Assembly (NCBI RefSeq): GCF_022668875.1
Contig: NZ_JAKGCR010000004.1
Location: 248,001-312,000 of the forward strand
Reading direction: 5' to 3'
Origin: Domibacillus sp. PGB-M46
GTDB taxonomy: Bacteria; Bacillota; Bacilli; Bacillales; Domibacillaceae
Length of the DNA: 64,000 nt
Within the stretch, counting starts at the first letter, position 1; every line of letters starts with the position of its first letter. The notes under the pieces are model-generated. The model worked only from the letters and a program-made list of their open reading frames with translations, was not told the DNA's origin and made no database searches. Shown one piece after another: positions 16,064 through 24,531 of this stretch. The translations under genes were made by a program, and so were the position numbers.

Positions 16064-16447
16064 TTACTGAATAAAACCGAGTGGAATTTTTGGTTCTTTA
16101 GGGTTCGGCCGGGGCATGGCCATCAGCAAAAAGTTAAGCTGCGATACGTGCTGAATCAACTGCACTTCCAGTCCACTCTCCGTAACGCCATCAAAAATGA
16201 TTAAACTCGGATCACAATAACCTAATGCCCTGACCTGGAAAGTAACCGACTGCCCGGAAGGAATCAGTTTCACACCCACCCCCTGGGTGCCATCCAGTTT
16301 GTTATCAAAATCTTCCGCTCTCTTTTTTAAATGCTTATACACTTCACTTGCCAGGTTTTTTTGTCCCGGTGCACTCATCGGTAGAGGCAGCTCATTGCAA
16401 ATGTCACTGTCGTTTATTGGTTGAAGTGAATCTGGCTTTTGTTCCAC
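16064..16447 (-). CDS. DUF6173-like protein
   Basis: This is a 127-residue protein. The C-terminal half carries SLIIFDGVTESGLEVQLIQH and VSQLNFLLMAM followed by IPLGF, the pattern I associate with DUF6173 proteins of Firmicutes and their phages. The N-terminal third is disordered. GTG 16447 follows AAGGAGATGATAAA. Biochemical role unknown; the family call is from memory. Confidence 0.55.
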   Translation of the reverse strand: MEQKPDSLQPINDSDICNELPLPMSAPGQKNLASEVYKHLKKRAEDFDNKLDGTQGVGVKLIPSGQSVTFQVRALGYCDPSLIIFDGVTESGLEVQLIQHVSQLNFLLMAMPRPNPKEPKIPLGFIQ

Positions 16448-16624
16448 TTTATCATCTCCTTCTTCGAACCGGGCAATTCTGCTTTACTTCCCGTTTTATT
16501 ATCTCCTTTTTCGTGAAATTATTACCCGAGTCTTCAGAAGCGTCCTTCCCCTTTTAAACCGCTCGATATGAAAAAGCCTGCAGATTCAGTCGGATCAGTC
16601 GTCGTTGTGTAAAACAAAGGCCGC

Positions 16625-17803
16625 CTATCCTGTAATAAGCAGCCCTGTGTTACTTCCCCCAAAGCCGTGTGTCGTCACCGCAACCGAGGAAACCGGCTTT
16701 TCTTTTTTTTCGGTTACAATCGGCAGTGATTCAAAGCTCTTTTTATCGGTTCCATATGTAGCAGGAATAAAGCCTTCCCGTATGCTGATCATGGAAGCAA
16801 TCGCCTGCGTTACGCCTGAGGCTCCGAAGGTATGGCCGAACAGCCCTTTTATAGACGTGATAGGAACACTGCCATCGAAGCAGTTTCGATAAGCAGCGGC
16901 CTCCACCCGGTCATTTTCCTCTAAACCTAAAGCCTGGCTGTTCACGTATGACGGCAGGCGGCTGCCGCATATTTCCCGCAGCACTTGAGTCATGTTTTCT
17001 CCGGTTTGATCGGATTGAAACACTGAAATATTATCATGATTGGAAAAGCCTTTTTCGATAAAAGCATAAATGTCTACCCCTCTTCGCACAGCATCTTCTT
17101 CCCGCTCCAATACAAGCGCCCCAGCCCCTTCGGACACAACAAATCCTTGAGTCGATGTTGAAAACGGCATACCTGCCTGACGTACATCTTCTTCGACAGC
17201 AAGACCTCTTTGTTTTAAAAAACCGTACACGAGCGTTCGATTAATTAAAGAATCTGCTCCCCCTACCACACATATGTCCGTGGAATAACTTTCAAGAAGC
17301 TGTTTTCCGAGTAAAATAGCATCGGTACTGGCAGTACATGTGTTTCCAAGCGTCAGCTGAAGATGATTGGCTTTTATGTATGAACCAATCCCCATCGCAA
17401 GTGACCCAATATTGCCATGCGTAACACCCGTCACCGGATAACGCCGCAGGTTTTGTTGTGCAGCGGATGCCACGAGTTCTTCGATTTCTGTGAGCCCGCC
17501 TACAGATGTCCCAAAAATCACAGATATGCGTTTACCTGGATGATTTTCTATATGGATACCTTTAAATGCCTCTTTCACTGCGGCGATGGCCAGTTTATTT
17601 ATCCTCGAGTACCTTTTAAAAAAAGGATCACTCAGTATCTCATGATCAATCACACCCATAACTAAATCTCTGTGTTTTTGCGTTCCTATATTTCTTACAA
17701 CCTGCAAGGGACAAATATTTTGAGCCAGCATTTCAGCAAAACGGCTTACACTGTCCGCTCCTGGAAGCTGCACGCCCATCCCCGTCACTGCTACTTTCAT
17801 CAT
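16625..17803 (-). CDS. Atypical beta-ketoacyl-ACP synthase (FabF-like), first His replaced
   Basis: The 392-residue product covers both thiolase-fold halves of a KAS-II enzyme. The nucleophile Cys (about 155) sits in LGNTCTASTDAI. The second catalytic His lies in SIKGLFGHTFGASG. The first His, normally in NAHGTGT, is replaced: the segment reads YVNSQALGLEENDRVE, with Gln at that place. A Cys-His-His enzyme decarboxylates malonyl-ACP; losing one His suggests a changed reaction or a partner-type role. It is an orphan gene, with no ACP, reductase or acyltransferase nearby. ATG 17803 or 17800. Confidence 0.8.
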   Translation of the reverse strand: MMKVAVTGMGVQLPGADSVSRFAEMLAQNICPLQVVRNIGTQKHRDLVMGVIDHEILSDPFFKRYSRINKLAIAAVKEAFKGIHIENHPGKRISVIFGTSVGGLTEIEELVASAAQQNLRRYPVTGVTHGNIGSLAMGIGSYIKANHLQLTLGNTCTASTDAILLGKQLLESYSTDICVVGGADSLINRTLVYGFLKQRGLAVEEDVRQAGMPFSTSTQGFVVSEGAGALVLEREEDAVRRGVDIYAFIEKGFSNHDNISVFQSDQTGENMTQVLREICGSRLPSYVNSQALGLEENDRVEAAAYRNCFDGSVPITSIKGLFGHTFGASGVTQAIASMISIREGFIPATYGTDKKSFESLPIVTEKKEKPVSSVAVTTHGFGGSNTGLLITG

Positions 17804-17942
17804 TGACCTCTCGTTTCTAAAGTCCTTTTTTTATCAGTATAACACTGAAGTTAGAAATGAATGAGTTATTTTTCCTCCTCCACCCGAGGAAAGAAAAAGA
17901 AAAACAGCCCTCCATTTTACCAGCAAGGTGAAATGAAGAGCT

Positions 17943-17975
17943 ATCAAAAAAAAGCGGGCAAAAGCCCGCTTTTGA
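17943..17975. terminator. Strong terminator
   Basis: AAAAGCGGGC-aaaa-GCCCGCTTTT, directly downstream of the glutamine synthetase stop on the minus strand. Confidence 0.85.
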
Positions 17976-19334
17976 TTAGAATTTAGCGTGGTAATTTTCG
18001 ATTTCCCATCCATGAACGGCTGTACGGTAGCTGTCCCATTCTGCTTTTTTCAAAGAAACGTATTCGTTATAAACGTGTTCCCCTAGTGTATTTACTGCAA
18101 TATCGCCTGATTCCAGAGCTTCTACTGCTTCTTTTAAGCTGCCAGGAAGACTTTCAATTCCGTAAGACGCTCTTTGTTCTTCCGTCATATGGAAGATATC
18201 TTCATTAATAGACGCTGGCGCTTCTAGTTCTTTCTCAATTCCATCCAAGCCTGCAGAAGCAATAACAGCAAACGTTAAGTAAGGATTTGAAGATGGATCC
18301 GGGCAGCGTAGTTCCACACGCGTGGCAAGGCCTTTTTTCGCCGGGATACGGATAAGAGCAGAACGGTTAGACGCAGACCAAGCAAGGTAGCAAGGTGCTT
18401 CGTAGCCAGGAACTAAACGCTTGTACGAGTTTACCAATGGGTTTGTTACTGCAACAAAGCTCTTCACATTTTCTAATAGACCCGCAATAAAGTGGTACGC
18501 TTCTTTTGATAATTGTAAAGCATCAGAAGGATCAAAAAATGCATTTTCGTTCCCTTTAAAGAACGACATATTCACGTGCATACCAGAACCATTGATTCCA
18601 AACTTTGGTTTTGGCATAAATGTTGCATGTAAGCCATATTGTTTCGCAACTGTTTTAACGACCCACTTGTATGTCGTTGCTTTGTCCGCTGCACCCAATG
18701 CATCTGCATATTTAAAGCTAAGTTCATGCTGGCCTTCAGCCACTTCATGATGCGATGCTTCAATTGTAAAGCCCATTGCTTTTAATGCACGGTAAATTTC
18801 CAGGCGAACGCGCTCACCAAGATCTTTTGGAGATGGCTCAAAGTAACCGCCGTTATCTGATAGTTCAGTAGTCGGGTTTCCGTTTTCGTCTGCTTTGAAC
18901 AAGAAGAATTCTAATTCCGGTCCGACTGAAATCGTGTAGCCATATTCCGCTGCACGGTCAACTGTTTTCTTTAAAACGTTACGTGTATCTCCTTCAAACA
19001 AAGAACCATCTGGATTTACGACCGAGCAAAGAAAACGTGCTTCCGCGTAGCCATCTTCTTCTGTCCAAGGAAGAACCGCAAATGTAGATAGATCAGGCTG
19101 AAGATAAAGATCTGAATTGTTGATAGCAGAAAAACCTTTAATAGATGAACCATCAAACATCATTTTGCCTTCTACGACATCTTCTAATTGTTCAGCTGTT
19201 ACAGTGACATGCTTTAAGATTCCTTCGATATCTACAAACTGTAAGTGAAGTAAATCTACACTTTTTATTTTAATCGTTTCTTTAATTTGTTCTAAAGCTG
19301 CTTCTGTTGTATTTGAAATAAGAGTTTCTGTCAT
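17976..19334 (-). CDS. glnA: Type I glutamine synthetase paralog
   Basis: The 452-residue enzyme joins ammonia to glutamate using ATP. Signatures seen: FDGSSIKGF, GPELEFFLF, ASHHEVAEGQHE, GSGMHVN, SYKRLVPGYEAP (with the loop Glu) and RVELRCPDPSSNPY. There is no adenylylation-site insert, so it is of the GSI-alpha kind. It is not the usual glnRA copy: no glnR is adjacent, the feedback-inhibition Arg (Arg62 of B. subtilis, in FVRIEES) is replaced in FSAINNS, and the C-terminus ends ENYHAKF instead of EREQYM.Y. A perfect sigma-A promoter lies upstream. RBS AGGAAAAGATGAC. Confidence 0.92.
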   Translation of the reverse strand: MTETLISNTTEAALEQIKETIKIKSVDLLHLQFVDIEGILKHVTVTAEQLEDVVEGKMMFDGSSIKGFSAINNSDLYLQPDLSTFAVLPWTEEDGYAEARFLCSVVNPDGSLFEGDTRNVLKKTVDRAAEYGYTISVGPELEFFLFKADENGNPTTELSDNGGYFEPSPKDLGERVRLEIYRALKAMGFTIEASHHEVAEGQHELSFKYADALGAADKATTYKWVVKTVAKQYGLHATFMPKPKFGINGSGMHVNMSFFKGNENAFFDPSDALQLSKEAYHFIAGLLENVKSFVAVTNPLVNSYKRLVPGYEAPCYLAWSASNRSALIRIPAKKGLATRVELRCPDPSSNPYLTFAVIASAGLDGIEKELEAPASINEDIFHMTEEQRASYGIESLPGSLKEAVEALESGDIAVNTLGEHVYNEYVSLKKAEWDSYRTAVHGWEIENYHAKF

Positions 19335-19385
19335 GTCATCTTTTCCTCCAAGTTCGCGTTATGTAATATCACATCTGATATTTTG

Positions 19386-19414
19386 ATTATAGTTCAGTCG
19401 ACATGTTTTGACAA
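19386..19414 (-). promoter_or_regulatory. Sigma-A promoter of the glutamine synthetase paralog
   Basis: TTGTCA (19409-19414), a 17-base spacer, then TATAAT (19386-19391) on the minus strand, about 50 bases before the start codon. No GlnR/TnrA box (TGTNA-N7-TNACA) was found near it. Confidence 0.8.
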
Positions 19415-19584
19415 TCATTTTTTTGAATATTTATGCTAGTTTAAGTAATGATTTTTTTCTATAAAGTGAAATCCTCCAGCTTTTCCGCTAAAAAATAAAA
19501 GCTTCTTAAAGCAATTTATTGTTTTCTTTTAAAACAAATAACCAGGATTAAACCCCATTTTTCTAGTGTATAAAAATGAATTCA

Positions 19585-19622
19585 TAAAAAAGCAGCCGCT
19601 ATGAACAGCGGCTGCTCTTTTC
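19585..19622. terminator. Strong terminator
   Basis: AGCAGCCGCT-atgaac-AGCGGCTGCT with A and T runs on both sides. Confidence 0.85.
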
Positions 19623-19623
19623 C

Positions 19624-20655
19624 TCAATTTTTTCTTACCTTGTAATATTGGTCGATTAATTGGTCCATCCTCTGCAGGTGAAAAGAATATTCAACGATGG
19701 AAGAAGCAATAATCAATAAGCGAAATTTTTGATCTTTGTTTTGCTTATAAATATCCAGCGCCCGTTCAAAAAAAGCCGCGCTTTCCTTTATTTCTTTTAG
19801 TTCGTGATCGTTTTCCTGTTGCTTGATTTTCCCTTCATATTTTAAAAATAAATATTCATGATATTTAATTAGTTGTTCAATATGAGTATCAAACAAATAA
19901 TCCTCTGCTTCGTTTGCCCCGCTTTGGAAATAATGTTCTTCGATATTTTCCAGTATTTCTTCTCCCTGCTGAAGCGTCTTGAGCATTTGCTTAAATAGGA
20001 CAATCTCCCGCACATCCACCGGCTTTAATTTGGAGAGCTTGGCGCGCTCTTCATCAAACATTTTGAACAAGTCCTCCAACTTTCGAATATCATCCTGAAG
20101 CTTTTTACTTTGCTCTTGAAAAGATGTTTCCGTTAATTCATTGGACACGGCCGTACGCAGCAGCAGTGACATATTTTGAAAAACCGTTCTTGTTTTTTCA
20201 AGGTAATTCTTTTTATAGTTTGGCGGTATAATCAGCAGGTTCACGACCAAAGCAGATCCAATACCAACTAAAATAATCAAAAATCGATTCAATATAAAAT
20301 CGACATTTTCATTGTCCGGGGTACTCATAATTGCCAGTACGGTCACGAGTGTCAGTGGAATGGTGCTTTCCATTTTCATTTTCAAGCTTAATGAAATTAC
20401 GAGCATCATCAACACCCCGATGATAATAGGGTTGTCCCCTATAAAGTAAATAGAAAAAAGGGAAATCGCAGCGCCAATGGTATTGGTCATTACCTGATCG
20501 AGCAGCTGCCGCCAGGATCGGTAAATAGATGGCTGAATTGTAAAAAGGGCTGCCACCGCTGCAAAAACAGCTGGCTCAAGGTTTAGGAAATAACATATGT
20601 ATAGTGATAGTGTGACAGCAATGCCTGTCTTGAAGACACGCGGGCCTAACGTCAT
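19624..20655 (-). CDS. Aromatic acid exporter family (ArAE/FUSC-like) membrane protein
   Basis: The 343-residue protein has an N-terminal membrane domain of six hydrophobic helices (about 10-160) beginning TLGPRVFKTGIAVTLSLYIC and containing AALFTIQPSIYRSWRQLLDQ, which is characteristic of Bacillus YqjA-type ArAE proteins. A helical cytoplasmic C-terminal domain (about 160-343) is rich in coiled-coil. Relatives are thought to export aromatic or phenolic acids. AGGAGGATTGAAAA precedes ATG 20655. It sits in its own unit between terminators. Confidence 0.8.
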   Translation of the reverse strand: MTLGPRVFKTGIAVTLSLYICYFLNLEPAVFAAVAALFTIQPSIYRSWRQLLDQVMTNTIGAAISLFSIYFIGDNPIIIGVLMMLVISLSLKMKMESTIPLTLVTVLAIMSTPDNENVDFILNRFLIILVGIGSALVVNLLIIPPNYKKNYLEKTRTVFQNMSLLLRTAVSNELTETSFQEQSKKLQDDIRKLEDLFKMFDEERAKLSKLKPVDVREIVLFKQMLKTLQQGEEILENIEEHYFQSGANEAEDYLFDTHIEQLIKYHEYLFLKYEGKIKQQENDHELKEIKESAAFFERALDIYKQNKDQKFRLLIIASSIVEYSFHLQRMDQLIDQYYKVRKN

Positions 20656-20944
20656 TTTTCAATCCTCCTGTTTGGCTTTTCAATATAAACAAAAACACTT
20701 TCATTTGATTTTAGTGGAATATGGAGTTTACTACAAATAATTCTCTTTAATCCATTTTAGAGGGTATGTATAGCAATCTGGTTAGAATGGTGTATGTCTT
20801 CATGTGTACCTTAAAAGCCGGGCGCCTTAAGCAGCCAGTAAGTGTCTTAAAACCTGTGTATTTCCGGAATAAAGAAAAAAGCACCCCGAAGGCTGCTCGC
20901 TTGTTTTATATTTTAAGTATATTCTTCCCACTATTAATTAAGCG

Positions 20945-21106
20945 TTACAGGGGGAGTGAGCCATTTTTAGATACCAATCGATCGGAAATGAACTTGTTCT
21001 TTTCCAAAATTAACGTTTTCAATAGCTTTTTCGTCCCCTGGTCAATTTCAAGGTTTTTTAATATTTTGTTCATTTCTTCTGCGGTCAATTCCGATTGTTT
21101 AGCCAT
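20945..21106 (-). CDS. Small helical protein (53 aa), unknown
   Basis: The frame reads MAKQSELTAEEMNKILKNLE, then KKLLKTLILEKNKF and ends SKNGSLPL. AAAAGGAGACGATGAT is an excellent ribosome-binding site. It is missed by length-filtered gene finding. It is followed by a cluster of similar small minus-strand genes to the right; function unknown. Confidence 0.65.
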   Translation of the reverse strand: MAKQSELTAEEMNKILKNLEIDQGTKKLLKTLILEKNKFISDRLVSKNGSLPL

Positions 21107-21211
21107 ATCATCGTCTCCTTTTATTTACATTTCGGCAATAGAAGAATGATTTCCTGCTTGATCTCCTTCGCCAAGAGCTTTGTTTATTCGTATATAAAAA
21201 ATAGCACCCGT

Positions 21212-21406
21212 TTATTTAGATGCAATTGTTTCTCTTTTTTCTTTTATAAATTTGTTTAGTTCCCTGTAAAATTCTTTTTCCGTTGCAATATTCTTTTCAC
21301 TAAGTAAAGCAGACACGGCTGTAATGCGTGAAAATATATTGCATAATTCCTTGAATTTCTCTAGCTGTGAAATGTATTTTTTCATTTCTGTTTGTTTCTC
21401 ATTCAT
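21212..21406 (-). CDS. Small helical protein (64 aa), unknown
   Basis: The protein runs MNEKQTEMKKYISQLEKFKE, then VSALLSEKNIATEKEFYREL and a Lys-rich end. It is a two-helix charged protein. The start ATG 21406 follows GGAGGGAGAAAATGGGAAA. An antitoxin- or Spo0E-like helical hairpin is conceivable, but no signature is present. Confidence 0.5.
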   Translation of the reverse strand: MNEKQTEMKKYISQLEKFKELCNIFSRITAVSALLSEKNIATEKEFYRELNKFIKEKRETIASK

Positions 21407-21586
21407 TTTCCCATTTTCTCCCTCCTGTATATTGCAGGAGGAAGCGCTAAAATCCAATAAAAATCATTCATCAAATTCCGACAAGACGACGGCTGCTTTT
21501 ATTTAGGAAAGGGATACGTGAAGATTACCTCTCTTGATATACATATGTTCTTTTTAAGTTTCCAAGCGAGAAAGCCGGTTGTACAC

Positions 21587-21784
21587 TCAGACAGGTCTGC
21601 TCTCGATTACTTCAAACCGATCTTTACTTAAGTACAATTTCCTACTTAAGGCGTCTCCTGCCAGTTCTGCTGAGTCGCCGATTGATTGATTATCGATTTC
21701 CACTATTTCGTAGGAATAATTGAGACTAGGTACTAACCGTCCTTCTTTCATATCAAATCTTCGATATTTTACTTCTACCTTCAT
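21587..21784 (-). CDS. Small protein (65 aa), unknown
   Basis: The frame encodes MKVEVKYRRFDMKEGRLVPS and LYLSKDRFEVIESRPV. The predicted structure is beta-rich with one helix. AAAGGAGGGTTTCAG gives a clear start at ATG 21784. Family not recognised. Confidence 0.6.
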   Translation of the reverse strand: MKVEVKYRRFDMKEGRLVPSLNYSYEIVEIDNQSIGDSAELAGDALSRKLYLSKDRFEVIESRPV

Positions 21785-21998
21785 CTGAAACCCTCCTTTA
21801 CCTTTATTGTTTATTTCGATTAAAGCGGCCAACTTCCTTCAAACACTACTTGTCCTAATAGCTAACTTATTTAGTTTTTTACTTTACCCGCTTTGATTTA
21901 CTATCATCCCAGTCCGCCAATTTACATTACCTTTACCTCAAAGATTTTTTGAACAAAGAAAAAAGCACCCCGGAGGATGCTAGTTATCTTTTCCCGCA

Positions 21999-22226
21999 TT
22001 ACATGTCTGCCGGTTCACCTTTTATACCGACCGGTTTTACAAATGAAATCTTTGTCACTAAATTCAAGTTAATCGCCTGGTTGTTTTCGTCAATAATCCA
22101 TTTCTCTTCATGATCCGTGAACATCTTCAATACCACTTTTTCCTTGCCGGGTGGACCTTTGACTTCGATAACCTCACTATTGTCTTTATCGAATTGCAGT
22201 TTGACTTTATAGATGATTTTATCCAT
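21999..22226 (-). CDS. Small beta-rich protein (75 aa), unknown
   Basis: The protein begins MDKIIYKVKLQFDKDNSEVI and ends KISFVKPVGIKGEPADM. It looks like a compact beta sheet. GGGGGAGCGCGCA precedes ATG 22226. It is preceded on the same strand by nothing obvious and followed by the 21587 gene after 215 bases. Confidence 0.6.
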   Translation of the reverse strand: MDKIIYKVKLQFDKDNSEVIEVKGPPGKEKVVLKMFTDHEEKWIIDENNQAINLNLVTKISFVKPVGIKGEPADM

Positions 22227-22333
22227 TGCGCGCTCCCCCTTTTTCTAACATTTCGTCAAAAGGAGGTGATTCCCTTCTTTCTTAGCTGCTCTCTCATATC
22301 ATATTGCACAAGGACTCAAAAAGAAGATACAGT

Positions 22334-22432
22334 ATGAAAACAAAACGAAAAATGGACTCGGAAGTTGTCCATGTAAAGCCAGTCAATAAATTAGCAGCTT
22401 CTGCCTTTCGCACCTGTCTTCATAACGGTTGA
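22334..22432 (+). CDS. Possible 32-aa basic peptide
   Basis: The frame reads MKTKRKMDSEVVHVKPVNKL and ends AFRTCLHNG. AAAAAGAAG lies upstream. It is short, and support is limited to the ribosome-binding-site-like sequence. Confidence 0.3.
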   Translation: MKTKRKMDSEVVHVKPVNKLAASAFRTCLHNG

Positions 22433-22554
22433 AGAGTTAAAGAAATCCGCTTATTGCAGAAAAACAAACGAAAAGCTGGGAGCTGCTGACTAATCTACTT
22501 TCAAGAAAGCCTGTAGACTTGATTAACCTATCTATAAGCTTTTTTATTTGGCTT

Positions 22555-22584
22555 GGATAAAATATGCCGAACTTGTCCATCCTG
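22555..22584 (+). promoter_or_regulatory. Weak sigma-G-like promoter of ncRNA copy E
   Basis: GGATA, 18 bases, CATCCTG (22578-22584). Both boxes deviate by one or two bases, but the 18-base spacing is kept. Confidence 0.4.
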
Positions 22585-22590
22585 ACCGGT

Positions 22591-22661
22591 AGCGAGAGAC
22601 TCCTCTCTCTCATGTAATATCCACACCGTGCAGCCAGAGCCCCCTCTGGCTGTTCTTTTTT
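22591..22661 (+). ncRNA. Putative forespore small RNA, copy E
   Basis: The body contains GCGAGAGACTCCTCTCTC, shared with copy F at 51801, and ends with CAGCCAGAG/CTCTGGCTG (22631-22652) and a T run. ACTTGTCCAT around the -10 is also shared with copy F. Confidence 0.45.
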
Positions 22662-22700
22662 ACGCACATTCTCCACTATTTCTTTTCTTCTTGCTGCCTG

Positions 22701-22853
22701 TTACTTAATGAATGGCTTTACAAATGCTCCAATTACGACGGCGGTTGCGATAGATGCTGATACACCTACAGGATTAATATTCGCCTTTGTGTACTCGGCT
22801 ACTGCAAAAAAAGTAGCAATTGCAAATACCAGAGACCAGTGTATCACTTTCAA
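22701..22853 (-). CDS. Small membrane protein (50 aa)
   Basis: Two hydrophobic stretches (WSLVFAIATFFAVAEYT and VGVSASIATAVVIGAFVK) surround a short loop. TTG 22853 follows GGAGGAGCAATC, an ideal ribosome-binding site. It is too short for usual gene calling. It lies between ncRNA copies E and C. Function unknown. Confidence 0.65.
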   Translation of the reverse strand: MKVIHWSLVFAIATFFAVAEYTKANINPVGVSASIATAVVIGAFVKPFIK

Positions 22854-23156
22854 GATTGCTCCTCCGATGCTTCGCATTTAGTGTTTCCTTATATAACTTT
22901 GTTTGTTTTATTTGTCCCCAAAGATGAGGAATCCCATTCAGCGTGTTAGGCTATCATGCTTCGCAAGTGAGTTTTAATCTTAGTAACGGTGTATTTATAG
23001 CTATTAGTTGCCTTCCTTATAAAGCAAGAACATTGATTTCACATAATTTCTCCAAGTATAGGAAATGACCAATATCAGGGCGTTAAATAATAGCACCCTC
23101 TTCATTCCTAACACTTCGTATCGACCTTGAAGCCCGGAAACCTTCCTGGCTTTTTT
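22854..23156. other. Intergenic, partly duplicated at 51.66 kb
   Basis: GGAAATGACCAATATCAGGG (from about 23059) and the following GTTAAATAATAGCACC match 51665-51710 with few changes. The segment ends in GGAAACCTTCC-TGGCTTTTTT just before ncRNA copy C. No gene was seen. Confidence 0.4.
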
Positions 23157-23186
23157 GTATAAATTTTCATCTAACGGCCCATAATG
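23157..23186 (+). promoter_or_regulatory. Predicted sigma-G promoter of ncRNA copy C
   Basis: GTATA (23157-23161), 18 bases, CATAATG (23180-23186); one mismatch at the last -10 position. Confidence 0.55.
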
Positions 23187-23191
23187 ATACT

Positions 23192-23263
23192 GTTACAACC
23201 CAAACCCAACTCCGACAGCTCGTCACCATTTTCCAGTCAGGCTCCCCGGCCCGGCTGCTTTTT
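23192..23263 (+). ncRNA. Putative forespore small RNA, copy C
   Basis: It begins CTGTTACAACCC, contains AACTCC, and ends at CAGTCAGG...CCCGGCTG (23234-23257) plus TTTTT. It shares CTGTTA with copies A, B and D. Confidence 0.5.
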
Positions 23264-23379
23264 CATGCAACCTGAAAATATCCCATTAATGATTTAACCT
23301 TTAAAGTTCATAAAAAATATAAGCATTCAATAGCACATTATAGACAGGTCTTAATATGTCAGCGTAAGGAGTGAACTAC

Positions 23380-23925
23380 TTGAATAAAACACTTGAACAG
23401 TTTCAAACCGATATGATCCTGGCAGCCAAAAAAGGATTTCCCATATTGTTATCTGGTTCCATCATTTTTTTGTTATTCACCTTTCTGCCCTTTGTCTTGC
23501 CCTTTAAACCAGTCTGCTTGATATGGATTTTAGGTATGAGTGCGATGTTTCCATTTGGTCTGGTGCTATGTAAACTGATGAATATCCATTTATTATCAAC
23601 CGATAATCCACTTAGTGTTTTAGGCGGTATGATTGCAGCTGCCCAGACTTTTTTTATTCCTGTGTTTATCCTTGTGTATAGACATATGCCTGAATACCTT
23701 CCTTTTACAATTGGCCTGCTTGGAGGCTCGCACTTCCTCCCTTACATGTGGATCTATAGAAGCAAGGCCTATTTGTTTATCACATTAGGCACCTGCTCTT
23801 CCGCTCTCATTTTAGGTGGTTACTTTGTTGAGCAGGCATTTACACTTGTACCCCTGGCCACTTCTATCGTATACGCAATCGGTATTTTGTTGATTTTTAA
23901 GGAACTTAAAACTGATGCTGTTTAG
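23380..23925 (+). CDS. DUF7010-like membrane protein
   Basis: The 181-residue protein begins LNKTLEQFQTDMILAAKKGF and has five or six transmembrane helices (GSIIFLLFTFLPFVLPF, ILGMSAMFPFGLVLCKLM, then HFLPYMWIYR). The order and the KKGFPILLSG start fit the family I know as DUF7010. TTG 23380 was chosen with AAGGAG 8 bases upstream; GTG 23371 overlaps that site. No transport substrate is known. Confidence 0.65.
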   Translation: MNKTLEQFQTDMILAAKKGFPILLSGSIIFLLFTFLPFVLPFKPVCLIWILGMSAMFPFGLVLCKLMNIHLLSTDNPLSVLGGMIAAAQTFFIPVFILVYRHMPEYLPFTIGLLGGSHFLPYMWIYRSKAYLFITLGTCSSALILGGYFVEQAFTLVPLATSIVYAIGILLIFKELKTDAV

Positions 23926-24037
23926 CTATTCGCGCAAGGATTGTTCCATGCGACATACTAACCAGCAGTCTTACTCACGATAGCTTGGGTTCGCTTTCTG
24001 ACAAAATATCATAAACTAAACATAACCCTGCTATTTA

Positions 24038-24062
24038 CAGTCAGAGCCCCCCTGGCTTTTTT
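24038..24062 (+). terminator. Orphan terminator of the small-RNA family
   Basis: CAGTCAGAGCCCCCCTGGCTTTTTT matches the ends of ncRNA copies E and F, but no sigma-G-type promoter lies at the right distance upstream. It is probably a relic. Confidence 0.4.
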
Positions 24063-24221
24063 GTTTAAATCTCCTTTTTCTTTTCTCGTCATCTCTTTAA
24101 GACTGCATCTTTGCTGCCTGTCAACTTGCCTGCCAGGAAAGAAAAGTTTTAAAAGGCTACCTATTGGGCATACTGTAAACAGGTGCATATTACGACTGCG
24201 GTACTTAACCAAGTTTTGAAG

Positions 24222-24247
24222 GCCTCACGGCACCTGTGAGGTCTTTC
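24222..24247 (+). terminator. Intrinsic terminator
   Basis: GCCTCAC...GTGAGGT followed by CTTTCTTT. No gene is evident just upstream. Confidence 0.45.
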
Positions 24248-24531
24248 TTTATATAAATCATCATTCAACATCTCGAGGATATATCATCTGCTCAGCACTT
24301 TAAAATAAAAGTCTCTTCTTTGCTGAGCATACCAAAAAATTCACAATAATATTAGCCGCATATTCCTGAAAAAGTGATGCACCAAAATCGATATACGCGC
24401 CTTTCAGCATATCGCTTCCTTCTTAAAAACCTCAATCTCCCGTTTTATTATGCAAAAGCAGGCAATCTTCTTATACAACATAAAATGAAGTGAATACCCT
24501 ACTAAGGTAAAGTTAAAAGGGGGAATTTTTA

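Larger units (their letters stand above)
23926..24531. other. Intergenic with terminator relics
   Basis: Besides the two hairpins listed separately, 24405-24531 is nearly repeated at 56760-56891, upstream of the truncated paralog there, so it probably holds the promoter of the 24532 gene. No gene was seen. Confidence 0.4.

Noticed and set aside
17976-19334. The local glutamine synthetase as the source of the 53/62-kb repeats
   Set aside because: Its C-terminus (ENYHAKF) and downstream hairpin differ from the repeats (EREQYMQMY and CCCCTTGA...TCAAGGGG), so a different, canonical glnA must be the target.
20766-21149. Plus-strand frame of 127 codons
   Set aside because: It covers the antisense of the small gene 20945-21106, which has an excellent ribosome-binding site on the minus strand.
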